Assembly: GCF_937425535.1 (NCBI RefSeq)
Contig: NZ_OW485601.1
Coordinates: 549,001-613,000 of the forward strand
Direction of reading: 5' to 3'
Source: Rhodovastum atsumiense
GTDB lineage: Bacteria > Pseudomonadota > Alphaproteobacteria > Acetobacterales > Acetobacteraceae
Length of the DNA: 64,000 bases
Position 1 is the first letter of the stretch; each line of letters starts with the position of its first letter. The position numbers were made by a program, and so were the translations under genes. The notes beneath the pieces were generated by a model that was given only the letters and a program-made list of their open reading frames with translations, did not search any database and was not told where the DNA came from. Of the stretch, positions 51,703 through 61,061 are shown piece after piece.

Positions 51703-53319
51703 TTACTTCAGGTCGACCGGCTCGAACTGCACGCGGCCGAACGGGCTCATCTTGAAGCCGACGACCTCCTTGCGGACCGGCCAGAACACCACCGAATGAG
51801 CGACCAGGAAGAAGGGCTGCTCCTCGCGCATCACCAGCTGCGCCTGCTGGTACAGCTTGGCGCGCTCGGCCTGCACGGGGACCTGCGCCGCCTTGCGGAT
51901 CAGGGCTTCGAAGTCCTGGTTGCACCACTTGGAGACGCTGCCGCCGCCGATGCGCGCGGCGTCGCAGCCGGCCAGCGGGGTGAAGAAGTTGTCCGGATCA
52001 CCGTTGTCGCCGGTCCAGCCGAACAGGGCGAGGCCGTGCTCGGCGTTCTGCAGGCGCTTGCGGTACTCGCCCCATTCATAGCTGACGATGCTGGCCTTGA
52101 CGCCGATCTTGGCGAGGTCGGCCTGGATCAGCTCGGCCATGCGCCGGGCGTCGGGATTGTAGGGGCGCTGCACCGGCATCGCCCACAGCGTGGTCTCGAA
52201 GCCGTTGGGGAAGCCGGCCTCGGCGAGCAGCGCACGCGCCTTCGCCGGGTCGTAGGCCTGTTCGGGCACCTGATCGTTGTAGCCCCACAGGGTGGGCGGG
52301 ATCAGGTTCTTGGCCGGCGTGCCGGCGCCCTGGTAGATCGCGGTCAGGATCGCCTTCTTGTCGATCGCGTAGTTGATCGCCTGGCGCACCCGCTTGTCGG
52401 TGAACGGCGCCTTGAGATTGTTGAAGGCGAGATAGCCGATGTTCAGCCCCGGCTGCGACAGCAGTTGCAGCTTCGGATCCTGGCGGATCGATTCCAGGTC
52501 GGCCGGGTTCGGATAGGGCATCACCTGGCATTCATTGGCGCGCAGCTTGGCCAGCCGCACCGCCGGGTCCTTGGTGATGGAGAACACCAGCGCATCGAGC
52601 TTCGGCTTGCCGTGCCAATACGGCGCGAAGGCGCGATAGCGGATGGTGCTGTCCTTCTGGTACGCCACGAACTCGAACGGGCCGGTGCCGATCGGCTCCT
52701 GGTCGATCAGCTCGGGCTTGCCGAGCTTGAGCAGGGCGTCGGCGTATTCCTTGGACTGGATGGAGGCGAAGTCCATGGCCAGGTTGGCCAGGAACGGCGC
52801 CTGCGGCTCCTTCAGCGTGAACTTCACCGTATAGTCGTCGACGCGCTCGATCGATTCGAGCAGCTTGGGCATGCCCATGTCGGCGAAGTAATCGTACCCG
52901 CCACCCGAGACCTTGTGGTAGGGATTGCTATCCTTCCACTGGCGCTCGAAGCTGAAGATCACGTCGTCCGCATTGAAATTGCGGGTCGGCTTGAAATTCT
53001 TGTTGGAATGCCACTTGACGTTGTGGCGCAGGTGGAAAGTGAAGACGCGGCCGTCGTCGGAAACGTCCCATTTCTCGGCCAGGCCCGGCTCGACCTCGGT
53101 GGAGCCGTGGCGGAACTCGGTGAGGCGGTTGTAGATGGGCAGGTTGGCGTTGAACGTCGTCCCGGTGGTGTTGAGCATCGGGTTGAAGTTCTCGGGCGAA
53201 CCCTCGCTGCAATAGACCAGCGTCTTGGCCTGCGCCTGTCCCCCCAGGAGACAGGCCAGCATCGCCGCGCCGGCGATCGCTCCCATTCGATTGGTCTTCA
53301 TCAGCCGATTGGTCTTCAT
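51703..53319 (-). CDS. dppA: periplasmic peptide-binding protein DppA
   Basis: A 538-residue SBP_bac_5 binding protein: signal peptide (about 1-31, ending AQA), then KTLVYCSEGSPENFNPMLNT, FHLRHNVKWHSN, and the C-terminal LYQQAQLVMREEQPFF. It captures di- or oligopeptides for the DppBCDF importer. The N-terminus is unusual: MKTNRL-MKTNRM, because an 18-bp tandem duplication (53288-53323) doubled the start codon and first codons. Both ATG codons (53319 and 53301) are possible starts; the shorter gives a standard signal peptide. Confidence 0.94.
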   Translation of the reverse strand: MKTNRLMKTNRMGAIAGAAMLACLLGGQAQAKTLVYCSEGSPENFNPMLNTTGTTFNANLPIYNRLTEFRHGSTEVEPGLAEKWDVSDDGRVFTFHLRHNVKWHSNKNFKPTRNFNADDVIFSFERQWKDSNPYHKVSGGGYDYFADMGMPKLLESIERVDDYTVKFTLKEPQAPFLANLAMDFASIQSKEYADALLKLGKPELIDQEPIGTGPFEFVAYQKDSTIRYRAFAPYWHGKPKLDALVFSITKDPAVRLAKLRANECQVMPYPNPADLESIRQDPKLQLLSQPGLNIGYLAFNNLKAPFTDKRVRQAINYAIDKKAILTAIYQGAGTPAKNLIPPTLWGYNDQVPEQAYDPAKARALLAEAGFPNGFETTLWAMPVQRPYNPDARRMAELIQADLAKIGVKASIVSYEWGEYRKRLQNAEHGLALFGWTGDNGDPDNFFTPLAGCDAARIGGGSVSKWCNQDFEALIRKAAQVPVQAERAKLYQQAQLVMREEQPFFLVAHSVVFWPVRKEVVGFKMSPFGRVQFEPVDLK

Positions 53320-53323
53320 CAGC
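53288..53323 (-). repeat. perfect 18-bp tandem duplication at the dppA start
   Basis: The unit cgattggtcttcatcagc occurs twice without mismatch (53288-53305 and 53306-53323). On the coding strand each unit carries GCTGATGAAGACCAATCG, that is a start codon plus MKTNR codons. The duplication adds one possible initiation site while keeping the frame. Confidence 0.9.
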
Positions 53324-53335
53324 CCCGTACCCCAT

Positions 53336-53373
53336 CGAGCATTCCGCGGCCCGCTGGCCGCTCCGCGGTGCTC
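53336..53373 (-). promoter_or_regulatory. hairpin in dppA leader
   Basis: In the dppA direction GAGCA...CCGCG...TGCTC flanks an inner GCGGCC-AGCG-GGCCGC, forming a stable stem-loop that ends about 16 nt before the first dppA ATG. A stem so near the ribosome site may influence initiation. A possible promoter, TTGTGA (-35, 53399-53394) and TTATGA (-10, 53377-53372) spaced 16 nt, overlaps the upstream end. Confidence 0.3.
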
Positions 53374-53456
53374 ATAAGCGGAGCCGGAGCGTCTCACAAC
53401 GGCAATGTCATATCGGTTCCATCGACCCCGGGCGGGTCGGGGCGCGACACGAACGA

Positions 53457-53468
53457 TGCGAATTCGCA
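53457..53468. promoter_or_regulatory. 12-bp palindrome in dppA-cioA divergent region
   Basis: TGCGAATTCGCA, a perfect palindrome in the 240-nt gap between dppA and the bd oxidase genes, 92 nt upstream of the cioA start. Could be an operator for either side; no regulator is adjacent. Confidence 0.3.
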
Positions 53469-53559
53469 ACTTTACGGAGTGTCGCCGCACGCAAACGTGA
53501 TCGCTCCGGGGCGGCGCCCGGGAGTTAGGCAAGGCAGCAACAGTTGCGACTGGAGTCCC

Positions 53560-54972
53560 ATGCCCGGTCCCGAGGCCATCCTGCTCGCCCGCGTGCAGTT
53601 CGCGTTCACCATCGCCTTCCACATCATCCTGCCGGCCTTCTCGATCGGTCTGGCCAGCTATCTGATGGTGCTGGAGGGGCTGTGGCTGCGCACCGGCCGG
53701 CAGGTCTACATGGACCTGTTCCGCTACTGGCTGAAGCCCTTCGCGCTGACCTTCGCCATGGGCGTGGTCTCCGGCATCGTCATGTCTTACGAGTTCGGGC
53801 TGAACTGGGGCGCGTTCTCCGACCGGGCCGGGCCGGTGATCGGGCCGCTGATGGGCTACGAGGTGCTGACCGCCTTCTTCCTGGAGGCCGGCTTCCTCGG
53901 CGTGATGCTGTTCGGGGCGCGGCGGGTCGGCCCGCGCCTGCATTTCGCCGCCACCTGCATCGTGGCGCTGGGCACGCTGATCAGCGCCTTCTGGATCCTC
54001 TCGGTCAATTCCTGGATGCAGACGCCACAGGGCCACGTGATCGCCCCGGACGGACGCTTCCACCCCGACGACTGGGCACGGATCATCTTCAATCCGTCCT
54101 TCTTCTACCGCCTGCCGCACATGGTGCTGGCGGGGTACCTGTCGGTCGCCTTCTTCGTCGGCGCGGTCGGCGCCTGGCACCTGCTGCGCGACCGCGGCAA
54201 TGCCGGCGCGCGCACGATGTTCTCGATGGCGATGTGGATGGCGACCCTGGTCGCGCCGCTGCAGGTGGTGGTGGGCGACCTGCACGGCCTGAACACCCTG
54301 GAACACCAGCCGGCCAAGGTGGCGGCGATGGAAGGCCATTACGAGACGCGGCGCGGCGCCCCGCTGATCCTGTTCGGCTGGCCCGACGATGCGCAGGAGC
54401 GCACCCGCTACGCTGTCGGGGTGCCTTATCTCGGCAGCCTGATCCTGACTCATTCCTTCACCGGCGAGGTCAAGGGGCTCAAGGAATGGGCCCCCGCCGA
54501 CCGGCCGCCGGCGCCGCTGGTGTTCTGGGCCTTCCGCGTCATGGTGGGGCTCGGCGTGCTGATGGTGGCGGTCGGGCTGACCAGCCTGTGGCTGCGCCGC
54601 CGCGGGCGGCTGTTCGACCATCCGGGATTGCTGCGCGCGGCCGTGGCCATGGGCCCCGCCGGCTTCATCGCCCTGCTGGCGGGCTGGGTGGTGACGGAAG
54701 TGGGCCGCCAGCCCTGGATGGTCTACGGGCTGATGCGCACCGCCGAGAGCGTCTCGCCGATCGGCACGCCGGGGGTGGCGGCCTCGCTCGCCGCCTTCGC
54801 CGTGGTCTACCTGACGGTATTCGGCGCCGGGTTCCTGTTCCTGTTCCGCCTGCTCGCCCACCCGCCGGCCCCCGACGAGCCCGGCCCGCCGGCGGGCGTG
54901 CCGATCCGCACCGCCGGCATCACCCCGGGCCCGGCCGGCGCGGCCCCCGAACCCCAGGCCAGGGAGCCCTGA
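53560..54972 (+). CDS. cioA: cytochrome bd-type quinol oxidase subunit I (CioA/CydA)
   Basis: A 470-residue integral membrane protein with the N-terminal FAFTIAFHIILPAFSIGL (haem-ligand His near residue 21), AMGVVSGIVMSYEFGLNWG, GYEVLTAFFLEAGFLGVMLFG and the QPW-type segment VGRQPWMVYGLMRT. The length and the short Q loop place it in the cyanide-insensitive CioA group rather than E. coli-type CydA (about 520 residues). Oxidises quinol and reduces O2 to water without proton pumping, at low oxygen tension or under stress. ATG 53560 after TGGAGTCCC. Followed by cioB after 4 nt. The haem-assembly exporter subunit cydC is 40 kb away. Confidence 0.93.
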   Translation: MPGPEAILLARVQFAFTIAFHIILPAFSIGLASYLMVLEGLWLRTGRQVYMDLFRYWLKPFALTFAMGVVSGIVMSYEFGLNWGAFSDRAGPVIGPLMGYEVLTAFFLEAGFLGVMLFGARRVGPRLHFAATCIVALGTLISAFWILSVNSWMQTPQGHVIAPDGRFHPDDWARIIFNPSFFYRLPHMVLAGYLSVAFFVGAVGAWHLLRDRGNAGARTMFSMAMWMATLVAPLQVVVGDLHGLNTLEHQPAKVAAMEGHYETRRGAPLILFGWPDDAQERTRYAVGVPYLGSLILTHSFTGEVKGLKEWAPADRPPAPLVFWAFRVMVGLGVLMVAVGLTSLWLRRRGRLFDHPGLLRAAVAMGPAGFIALLAGWVVTEVGRQPWMVYGLMRTAESVSPIGTPGVAASLAAFAVVYLTVFGAGFLFLFRLLAHPPAPDEPGPPAGVPIRTAGITPGPAGAAPEPQAREP

Positions 54973-54976
54973 GCCC

Positions 54977-55981
54977 ATGGACCTGCCGATGATCTGGGCG
55001 GCGCTGATCGCCTTCGCGGTGCTGGCCTACGTGGTGCTGGACGGGTTCGACCTGGGTGTCGGCATCCTGTTCGCGCTCGAGCGCCGCGACGAGGACCGCG
55101 ACATCATGGTCAACACCGTCGCCCCGGTCTGGGACGGCAACGAGACCTGGCTGGTGCTGGGCGGGGGCGGCCTGCTGGCGGTGTTCCCGCTGGCCTATGC
55201 GGTGATCCTGCCCGCGCTCTACCCGGCCATCGTCGCCATGCTGCTGGCGCTGGTGTTCCGCGGCGTCGCCTTCGAGTTCCGCTTCCGCGCGGCGACCCGG
55301 CGCGGCCGGGAAGCCTGGGATTTCGCCTTCTTCGCCGGCTCCACCCTGGCCGCATTCTGCCAGGGAATGGCCCTGGGCGGCCTGCTGCAGGGCATCCGGG
55401 TGGAGAACCGCGCCTATGCCGGCGGCTGGTTCGACTGGCTGACCGGCTTCACCCTGCTCTGCGGCATCGCGCTGGTGATCGGCTATGCCCTGCTCGGCGC
55501 GAGCTGGCTGATCTGGCGCACCGACGGCGCGCTGCAGCGCCGCTGCCGCCGCTATGCCGGCACGCTCGGCGCCACCACGCTGGCGCTGATCGGGGTGGTC
55601 AGCCTGTGGACGCCGATGCTCAACCCGGCCTTCATGCAGCGCTGGTTCGGCTGGCCGGGCATCCTGCTGACCAGCCCGGTGCCGCTGCTGGTGCTGCTGC
55701 TGGCCTGGGGTTTCCGGCGCGGCCTCGCCCGGCGCCACGAGGTCACGCCGTTCCTGTGCGCGCTCGGCTGGTTCGTGCTGTGCTACGCCGGCCTCGGCAT
55801 CAGCCTGTTTCCGCTGATCGTGCCGCCCTCCATCACCATCTGGGACGCCGCCGCCCCGCCGGAGAGCCAGGCTTTCCTGCTGGTCGGCGCCGCGGTGCTG
55901 GTGCCGATGATCCTCTGCTACACCGGCTATGCGTACTGGGTGTTCCGCGGCAAGGTGACGCCCGGCACGCATTACCATTGA
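54977..55981 (+). CDS. cioB: cytochrome bd-type quinol oxidase subunit II (CioB/CydB)
   Basis: A 334-residue eight-helix partner of subunit I: AFAVLAYVVLDGFDLGVGILFALE with the conserved acidic residue, DIMVNTVAPVWDGNETWLVLGGGGLLAVFPLAYAV (in outline) and AFLLVGAAVLVPMILCYTGYAYWVFRGKV at the end. Required for stability of the oxidase and quinol site. ATG 54977, 4 nt after subunit I, so co-translated. No cydX-like ORF is evident after it. Confidence 0.93.
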   Translation: MDLPMIWAALIAFAVLAYVVLDGFDLGVGILFALERRDEDRDIMVNTVAPVWDGNETWLVLGGGGLLAVFPLAYAVILPALYPAIVAMLLALVFRGVAFEFRFRAATRRGREAWDFAFFAGSTLAAFCQGMALGGLLQGIRVENRAYAGGWFDWLTGFTLLCGIALVIGYALLGASWLIWRTDGALQRRCRRYAGTLGATTLALIGVVSLWTPMLNPAFMQRWFGWPGILLTSPVPLLVLLLAWGFRRGLARRHEVTPFLCALGWFVLCYAGLGISLFPLIVPPSITIWDAAAPPESQAFLLVGAAVLVPMILCYTGYAYWVFRGKVTPGTHYH

Positions 55982-55993
55982 CCGGAAGGGGGC

Positions 55994-56746
55994 CTATGCC
56001 CCCTTGCCGAGCCCCGCGACATAGCCGCGGTTCCAGCTCGGGCAGATCATCACCTCGTTGATCACCACCCGCTTCGGCAGGCAGGCGATATAGCGGACCA
56101 GGTCGCCGACATCCTCGGGCTGGGCCATGCGGGCGCGGTCCTCGGCGCTGACCGGGACCGGCCGCAGGTCCAGGATCGGCGTCGCCACCTCGCCCGGCAG
56201 CACCACGGTGCTGCGGATGCCGTTGACGCATTCCTCCATGTTGATGGTGTGGCTCATCGCCACCACGCCATGCTTCGCCGCGGTATAGGCCGGCCCGCTC
56301 AGCCCGCTGATGAAGCGGCCGGCCACGCTGGAGGTATGGATCAGCACCCCGTCCTGTTGCGCGCGCATGATCGGCAGCACCGCGGTGACGCAATAGAACA
56401 CGCTCGACAGGTTGCCCTGGACCAGCGCGTCCACGCCGGCGGGGGAAAGCTGCGCCCAGGCCCGGTCGCGGATGTTCACCCCGGCATTGGCGACCAGGAT
56501 GTCCAGCCGGCCGAGGCGGGCGGCGATGCGATCGGCGATCGCCTGCACCTGCGCGGCATCGGTAAGGTCCCCCGGCTCGACCGAGGCCGCCGCGCCGATG
56601 CGGCCGGCGACCCGTTCCAGCTTCGCCGCCGTGCGCCCGGTCAGCACCACCTGCGCGCCTTCCTCCGCCAGCGCCACGGCGGCCGCCTCGCCGATGCCGC
56701 TGCCCGCGCCGGTCACCCAGGCCACCTTCCCCTCGAGCCGTCGCAT
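55994..56746 (-). CDS. short-chain dehydrogenase/reductase
   Basis: A 250-residue classical SDR: cofactor motif [13 protein letters not shown] (TGxxxGIG), NAGVN, active-site Ser in HTSSVAG and Y-x3-K of YTAAKHG, and PGEVATPIL after it. The residues after the second beta strand (TGRTAAKL) with Arg suggest NADP preference. Substrate unknown. ATG 56746 has GGGGAGA upstream; it converges on the cioB gene and is divergent from the chemoreceptor. Confidence 0.87.
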   Translation of the reverse strand: MRRLEGKVAWVTGAGSGIGEAAAVALAEEGAQVVLTGRTAAKLERVAGRIGAAASVEPGDLTDAAQVQAIADRIAARLGRLDILVANAGVNIRDRAWAQLSPAGVDALVQGNLSSVFYCVTAVLPIMRAQQDGVLIHTSSVAGRFISGLSGPAYTAAKHGVVAMSHTINMEECVNGIRSTVVLPGEVATPILDLRPVPVSAEDRARMAQPEDVGDLVRYIACLPKRVVINEVMICPSWNRGYVAGLGKGA

Positions 56747-56914
56747 TCCGGCTGTCTCCCCTTCGTTGCGCGCCGCGGCATGCGGCACCGGGCAGGAAAC
56801 AGGAAAAGCGCGGGATTGGAAATCCGTCCGATTCCCCTGCCCCATCAGCCGGAACCGCTTCTTAACGTTCCTGCCTCAGTCTGCGGGCGACCAACGGGTC
56901 CGGGCGACAGCACC

Positions 56915-58555
56915 ATGCAGGCCGACATCACGCAAAACCTGGTTTTCGCACGCCTCGACGCGGCGACGCGCGCCTTGCTGCGGGAGATGCTGCCCGCGAT
57001 CGAGGCGGAGATGCCGCGTCTTCTGGATGTGCTGTACGGGCACATGGCGACCCGGCCCGACCTGGCCGCGCTGTTCGCCAGCCCCGCCCACATGGACCAT
57101 GCCCGCCGCCGCCAGGCCGAGCACTGGCGGCACCTGTTCGGCGGCCATGCCGATGCCGACTATGTCGCCTCGGTCCGCCGCATCGCGCAGACCCATATCC
57201 GGGCCGGCCTCGAGCCGGACGCCTATATCGCCATGTATCTGGTGGCGCTGGAGGAACTGCACGCCTGGGTGCTGCGGCAAAACCGCCCCCGCTTCGGCAT
57301 CGGCGGCACGCCGGCCCATGTCGAGCCGGTGCTGCGGGCGATCGACCGCGCCGTCATGTTCGACGTGCAGCAGGTGATGATCGCCTACATGGCCGAGCTG
57401 GAACAGGAATACCGCCGGCGGCTGGATGACCTGGCCAACGGCTTCGGCAAGGTGGTGACGCGCTTCACCGCCGAGGTCAACCAGCGCGCGGCGACGCTGC
57501 AGCAGGAGGCCGGGGGGCTGCAAAGCCATGCCGAGGCGACGACGGGGCAGGCCGGGCAGGTTGCCGGCGGCACCGAGCGGTCCCTGGCCGAGTTGCAGAG
57601 CGTGGCCTCCGCCGCCGAGCAGATCAGTTCCTCGATCGGCGAGATCACGCGCCAGACCCAGCAGGCCGCCGAGCTGACCGGCGGAGCGGTGGAAACGGTG
57701 CGGCGCGCCAGTACGATCGTGGACACGCTCAGCGCCACGGCCGCGCGGATCGGCGACGTGGTGACCCTGATCCAGTCCATCGCCGGCCAGACGAACCTGC
57801 TGGCCCTGAACGCGACGATCGAGGCCGCCCGTGCCGGCGAGGCGGGCCGCGGCTTCGCCGTCGTCGCCGGCGAGGTGAAGGGGCTTTCGGCCCAGACCGC
57901 CCGCGCCACCGAGGACATCCGCGGCCAGATCGGCGCGGTGCAGGGGGTGGTCGGCCAGATCGCCGCCGCCATGGCCGAGATCGCCACGACGGTCGAACAG
58001 TTGCGCGGCAGCACCGCCGCCATTGCCAGCGCGGTGGAGCAGCAGACGGTGGTGACGCAGGCGATCAGCCGCTCGGTCGCCACCGCCGCCGCGGATGCGG
58101 GCAGCGTGAACGATGGCGCGCGGGAGATGCAGGCCACCGCCGGACGTACCGCCCAGGGCGCCCGCGGCGTGGCCGAAGCATCGGAGGGCCTGACCGAGGC
58201 CACGCGCGCGCTCGAGGCGGCCGAATGCGACTTCATGGAAAAGCTCCGGGCCGCCGAGCGCCGCGGCGAACAACGCCAGCCCGTGCAGGCCGAAGTGACC
58301 GTCGAAGCCGCCGGAGCAGCCGTGCCGGGGCGGGTGCAGGATATTTCTTCCGGCGGAATGGGGGTGCGCCTGGATGCGGCGCTGCTGCCGGCCAACACGG
58401 AGGTCAGGGTAGCCGTGCCGGGCCTGCGGCACCGCGCCGAGGCTCGTGTGGTCGGGCGCTCGGTCAACCGCGCCAACCTTGCCTTCACCGATCGCGCCCA
58501 GGCGAGGCCGGTGGTGGAAGCCATGCTCGGCATCGGCCAGCGCCAGGCCGGCTGA
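56915..58555 (+). CDS. globin-coupled methyl-accepting chemotaxis protein with C-terminal PilZ domain
   Basis: A 546-residue soluble protein (no transmembrane helix). Residues ~1-175 form a protoglobin-type globin-coupled sensor domain with the proximal haem His in [20 protein letters not shown] (His 94), as in HemAT. Residues ~200-440 form a methyl-accepting signalling coiled coil with the conserved tip [37 protein letters not shown] (in outline). Residues ~445-540 form a PilZ domain with the c-di-GMP-binding pattern R-x3-R (ERRGEQR, 450-454) and DISSGG (476-481). It should sense O2 or another gas and signal to CheA/CheW, possibly modulated by c-di-GMP. Start ATG 56915. No che genes are nearby. 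Confidence 0.9.
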   Translation: MQADITQNLVFARLDAATRALLREMLPAIEAEMPRLLDVLYGHMATRPDLAALFASPAHMDHARRRQAEHWRHLFGGHADADYVASVRRIAQTHIRAGLEPDAYIAMYLVALEELHAWVLRQNRPRFGIGGTPAHVEPVLRAIDRAVMFDVQQVMIAYMAELEQEYRRRLDDLANGFGKVVTRFTAEVNQRAATLQQEAGGLQSHAEATTGQAGQVAGGTERSLAELQSVASAAEQISSSIGEITRQTQQAAELTGGAVETVRRASTIVDTLSATAARIGDVVTLIQSIAGQTNLLALNATIEAARAGEAGRGFAVVAGEVKGLSAQTARATEDIRGQIGAVQGVVGQIAAAMAEIATTVEQLRGSTAAIASAVEQQTVVTQAISRSVATAAADAGSVNDGAREMQATAGRTAQGARGVAEASEGLTEATRALEAAECDFMEKLRAAERRGEQRQPVQAEVTVEAAGAAVPGRVQDISSGGMGVRLDAALLPANTEVRVAVPGLRHRAEARVVGRSVNRANLAFTDRAQARPVVEAMLGIGQRQAG

Positions 58556-58874
58556 GCCCGCCCATGGCGCTGCTGCGCCCACCTGCGCGGCGCATTGTCA
58601 GCGTGCGCCTTCCTGCCCACATCGCCCCCGCCGCCGCGGCGCCGCGCGCCGGGTGAAGCCTCAGGCGGGTCGCCGCGATCGCCGGTCCCCACGCCGGCTC
58701 CCGCCGCGGGATAGCCGCCGGGGTAACGCCCGGCCGGTGGCAACCCTCCCATGACGATGGCGGCGGGCAACCAGGGCCCCTGCCCCTCGACATCCGTTAC
58801 GGCATCTGACGCTATGCGTGGCCGTTCATAACGTCGTGCGCTGTCCCAGCGCCGTGCCCGCGGAGAAGCCCGCC
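58556..58874. other. non-coding GC-rich gap with many short hairpins
   Basis: A 319-nt stretch between the chemoreceptor and the binding-protein gene with no supported gene on either strand. It is unusually GC-rich in its first half (58620-58760) and can form many short stems, while the final part (58790-58860) is more balanced and probably contains the promoter of the binding-protein gene. I looked for cobalamin, TPP and molybdenum-cofactor riboswitch core motifs and saw none. Confidence 0.4.
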
Positions 58875-59696
58875 ATGCTGCGTCCCGTCGTTGCCGCCCT
58901 CGTCGCCTCGCTCGCCCTCGCCACGCCCGCCGCTGCCGAAAACCTCCAGGTCCTGGCTGCCGGCAGCCTCACCGCGGCCTTCTCCGACCTGCTCCGGCGC
59001 TTTCCCGCCGCCCCCGACACGGTGGCCCCGCCGGAATTCGGCCCGTCCGGCCTGTTGCGCGAGAAGATCGAGAAAGGCCGCGACGCCGACCTGCTCGCCT
59101 CGGCGGACATGGAGCAGGCGCGCCGCCTCGCCGCCGGCCATCCCGAACGGGTGGTGATCCATTTCACCCGCAACCGGCTCTGCGCCCTGGCCCGTCACGC
59201 GGTCGGGCTCACCCCTGCCAACATGCTGGAGCGCCTGCTCGATCCGGGCGTGCGCCTGGCCACCTCGACCCCCGTGGCCGATCCGGGCGGGGACTATGCC
59301 TGGGCGGTGTTCGCCCGGGCCGAGGCGGTGCGCCCGGGCGCCCGCGCCGCGCTGGAGGCGAAGGCGCAGACGCTGGTCGGCGGCGGCGCCAAAACCCCGC
59401 TGCTGGTTCCGGGCAAGGGCGCGGTGGAAGGCGTGTTCCTGGCCGACCGGGCCGATGTCATGCTGATTTATTGCAGCAGTGCGACCGATGTCGCGCGACT
59501 CCTGCCCGGACTGGACATCGTGTCGCTGCCGCCCGAGCTCACGGTCAGCCCCGCCTATGGCATGGTGTTGCTCAACGCCAAACCGCTCACCCTGCGCTTC
59601 GCCGCCTTCGTGATGTCGGAGGACGGCCAGGCGGTGCTGAAATCCTACGGCTTCGATCCGACCGCCCTCGCCGAACCGGCGTCACCGCGGCGGTAA
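58875..59696 (+). CDS. periplasmic solute-binding protein, ModA-like
   Basis: A 273-residue exported protein: signal peptide (about 1-21, ending AAAE), ENLQVLAAGSLTAAFSDLL opening typical of ModA/molybdate-binding proteins, GPSGLLREKIEKGRDADLLASADMEQARRL (in outline), ADRADVMLIYCSS and AFVMSEDGQAVLKSYGF. ModA binds molybdate or tungstate oxyanions for ABC uptake, but no modB or modC gene follows and the family also includes other substrates, so it may act as a stand-alone or orphan binding protein. ATG 58875 with GGAGAAGCC upstream. Confidence 0.7.
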   Translation: MLRPVVAALVASLALATPAAAENLQVLAAGSLTAAFSDLLRRFPAAPDTVAPPEFGPSGLLREKIEKGRDADLLASADMEQARRLAAGHPERVVIHFTRNRLCALARHAVGLTPANMLERLLDPGVRLATSTPVADPGGDYAWAVFARAEAVRPGARAALEAKAQTLVGGGAKTPLLVPGKGAVEGVFLADRADVMLIYCSSATDVARLLPGLDIVSLPPELTVSPAYGMVLLNAKPLTLRFAAFVMSEDGQAVLKSYGFDPTALAEPASPRR

Positions 59697-59756
59697 GTTC
59701 GCTCGCCCACGGGCGCAGCGGGCCGTTTACGATCAACCGAAAAGCGCCTTAGTGTT

Positions 59757-59788
59757 CCGGCCCTGGCGATGCGCATCGCCAGGGCCGG
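59757..59788. repeat. 32-bp perfect palindrome upstream of ald
   Basis: CCGGCCCTGGCGATGC followed at once by its exact reverse complement, so no loop. It lies 60 nt after the ModA-like gene and 61 nt before the alanine dehydrogenase ATG, and could be a terminator, a hairpin leader or a DNA-binding site. Perfect dyads this long without a spacer are uncommon. Confidence 0.7.
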
Positions 59789-59849
59789 ATCGTATCAGGG
59801 TCCGGCCCGGCTGTGCTGACGGCCCCATCACACAGAGGGAGGTTCTGCC

Positions 59850-60968
59850 ATGAAAATCGGCGTCCCCACGGAGATCAAGACGCACGAATACCGCGTCGGC
59901 CTCACGCCCGCCGCCGTGCGCGAACTGACCTCTCACGGCCATCAGGTGCTGGTGCAGCAAGGGGCCGCGCAGGCCATCGGCTTTCCCGACGACGCCTATC
60001 GTGCCGCCGGCGCCACCATCGCGCCGGACGCGCCCGCCGTGTTCGCCGGGGCCGAGATGATCGTCAAGGTGAAGGAACCCCAGCCCGCGGAGATCGCCCT
60101 GCTGCGGCACGGGCAGGTGTTGTTCACCTACCTGCACCTCGCCGCCGACCGCGAGCAGACCCTGGGCCTGGTGGCGTCGCAGGCCACCTGCATCGCCTAC
60201 GAGACCGTCACCGACAAAAGCGGCGCCCTGCCCCTGCTCGCGCCGATGAGCGAGGTCGCCGGCCGCATGAGCGTGCAGGTCGGCGCCCATTGCTTGGAGC
60301 GGGAGCAGGGTGGCGCCGGGGTGCTGCTCGGCGGCGTGCCGGGCGTGCCGGCCGGGCGCGTGGTGGTGATCGGCGGCGGCGTCTCCGGCACCCATGCGCT
60401 GCGCATGGCGATCGGCATCGGCGCGCATGTCACGGTGATCGACAAGTCGCTGCCGCGGCTGCGCCAGCTCGAACAGGAATTCGGCACCAGGGCGCAGACG
60501 CTGTTTTCCACCACGGACGCGATCGAGCGCGCGGTGGCCGAGGCCGACCTGGTGATCGGGGCCGTGCTCGTCCCCGGTGCCGCGGCGCCCAAGCTGGTGT
60601 CGCGGGCAATGGTGCGGCGAATGCGCCCCGGCTCGGTGATCGTCGACATCGCCATCGACCAGGGCGGGATCTTCGAGACCAGCCGCCCGACCACGCATGC
60701 CCAGCCGACCTATGTCGAGGAAGGCGTGGTGCATTATTGCGTCACCAACATGCCCGGCGCGGTCGCGCGCACCTCCACGCTCGCGCTTGGCAACGCGACG
60801 CTGCCGTTCGTGCTGGCGCTCGCGGACAAGGGCTGGAAGGACGCGGTGACATCGGATCCGCATCTGCTGGCCGGGCTGAACGTCCATGCCGGCCATGTCA
60901 CGCACCCGGCGGTGGCCCAGGACCTCGACCTGCCCTATCGCCCCCCCGAGCACGCCATCGCCCTTTAA
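59850..60968 (+). CDS. ald: alanine dehydrogenase
   Basis: A 372-residue NAD-dependent enzyme that oxidatively deaminates L-alanine to pyruvate or aminates pyruvate. N-terminal [55 protein letters not shown] (in outline), nucleotide-binding [13 protein letters not shown] and [18 protein letters not shown] are all characteristic. ATG 59850 has GAGGGAGG upstream. The following ornithine cyclodeaminase-like gene is on the same strand 93 nt later, suggesting linked amino-acid catabolism. Confidence 0.94.
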   Translation: MKIGVPTEIKTHEYRVGLTPAAVRELTSHGHQVLVQQGAAQAIGFPDDAYRAAGATIAPDAPAVFAGAEMIVKVKEPQPAEIALLRHGQVLFTYLHLAADREQTLGLVASQATCIAYETVTDKSGALPLLAPMSEVAGRMSVQVGAHCLEREQGGAGVLLGGVPGVPAGRVVVIGGGVSGTHALRMAIGIGAHVTVIDKSLPRLRQLEQEFGTRAQTLFSTTDAIERAVAEADLVIGAVLVPGAAAPKLVSRAMVRRMRPGSVIVDIAIDQGGIFETSRPTTHAQPTYVEEGVVHYCVTNMPGAVARTSTLALGNATLPFVLALADKGWKDAVTSDPHLLAGLNVHAGHVTHPAVAQDLDLPYRPPEHAIAL

Positions 60969-61061
60969 GCGCCCGGCGGCGGTCGGCAAGGCGGGAAGTT
61001 TCTGGCATGGTCCGAACCCTCCCGCATCTTGTCACCGCCTCCGTCACACAGGGACACGTGC

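Noticed and set aside
58620-58760. Structured GC-rich stretch that might be a riboswitch upstream of the ModA-like gene
   Set aside because: None of the cobalamin, TPP, ZTP, fluoride or molybdenum-cofactor core motifs I know could be found, and random GC-rich sequence forms similar stems.
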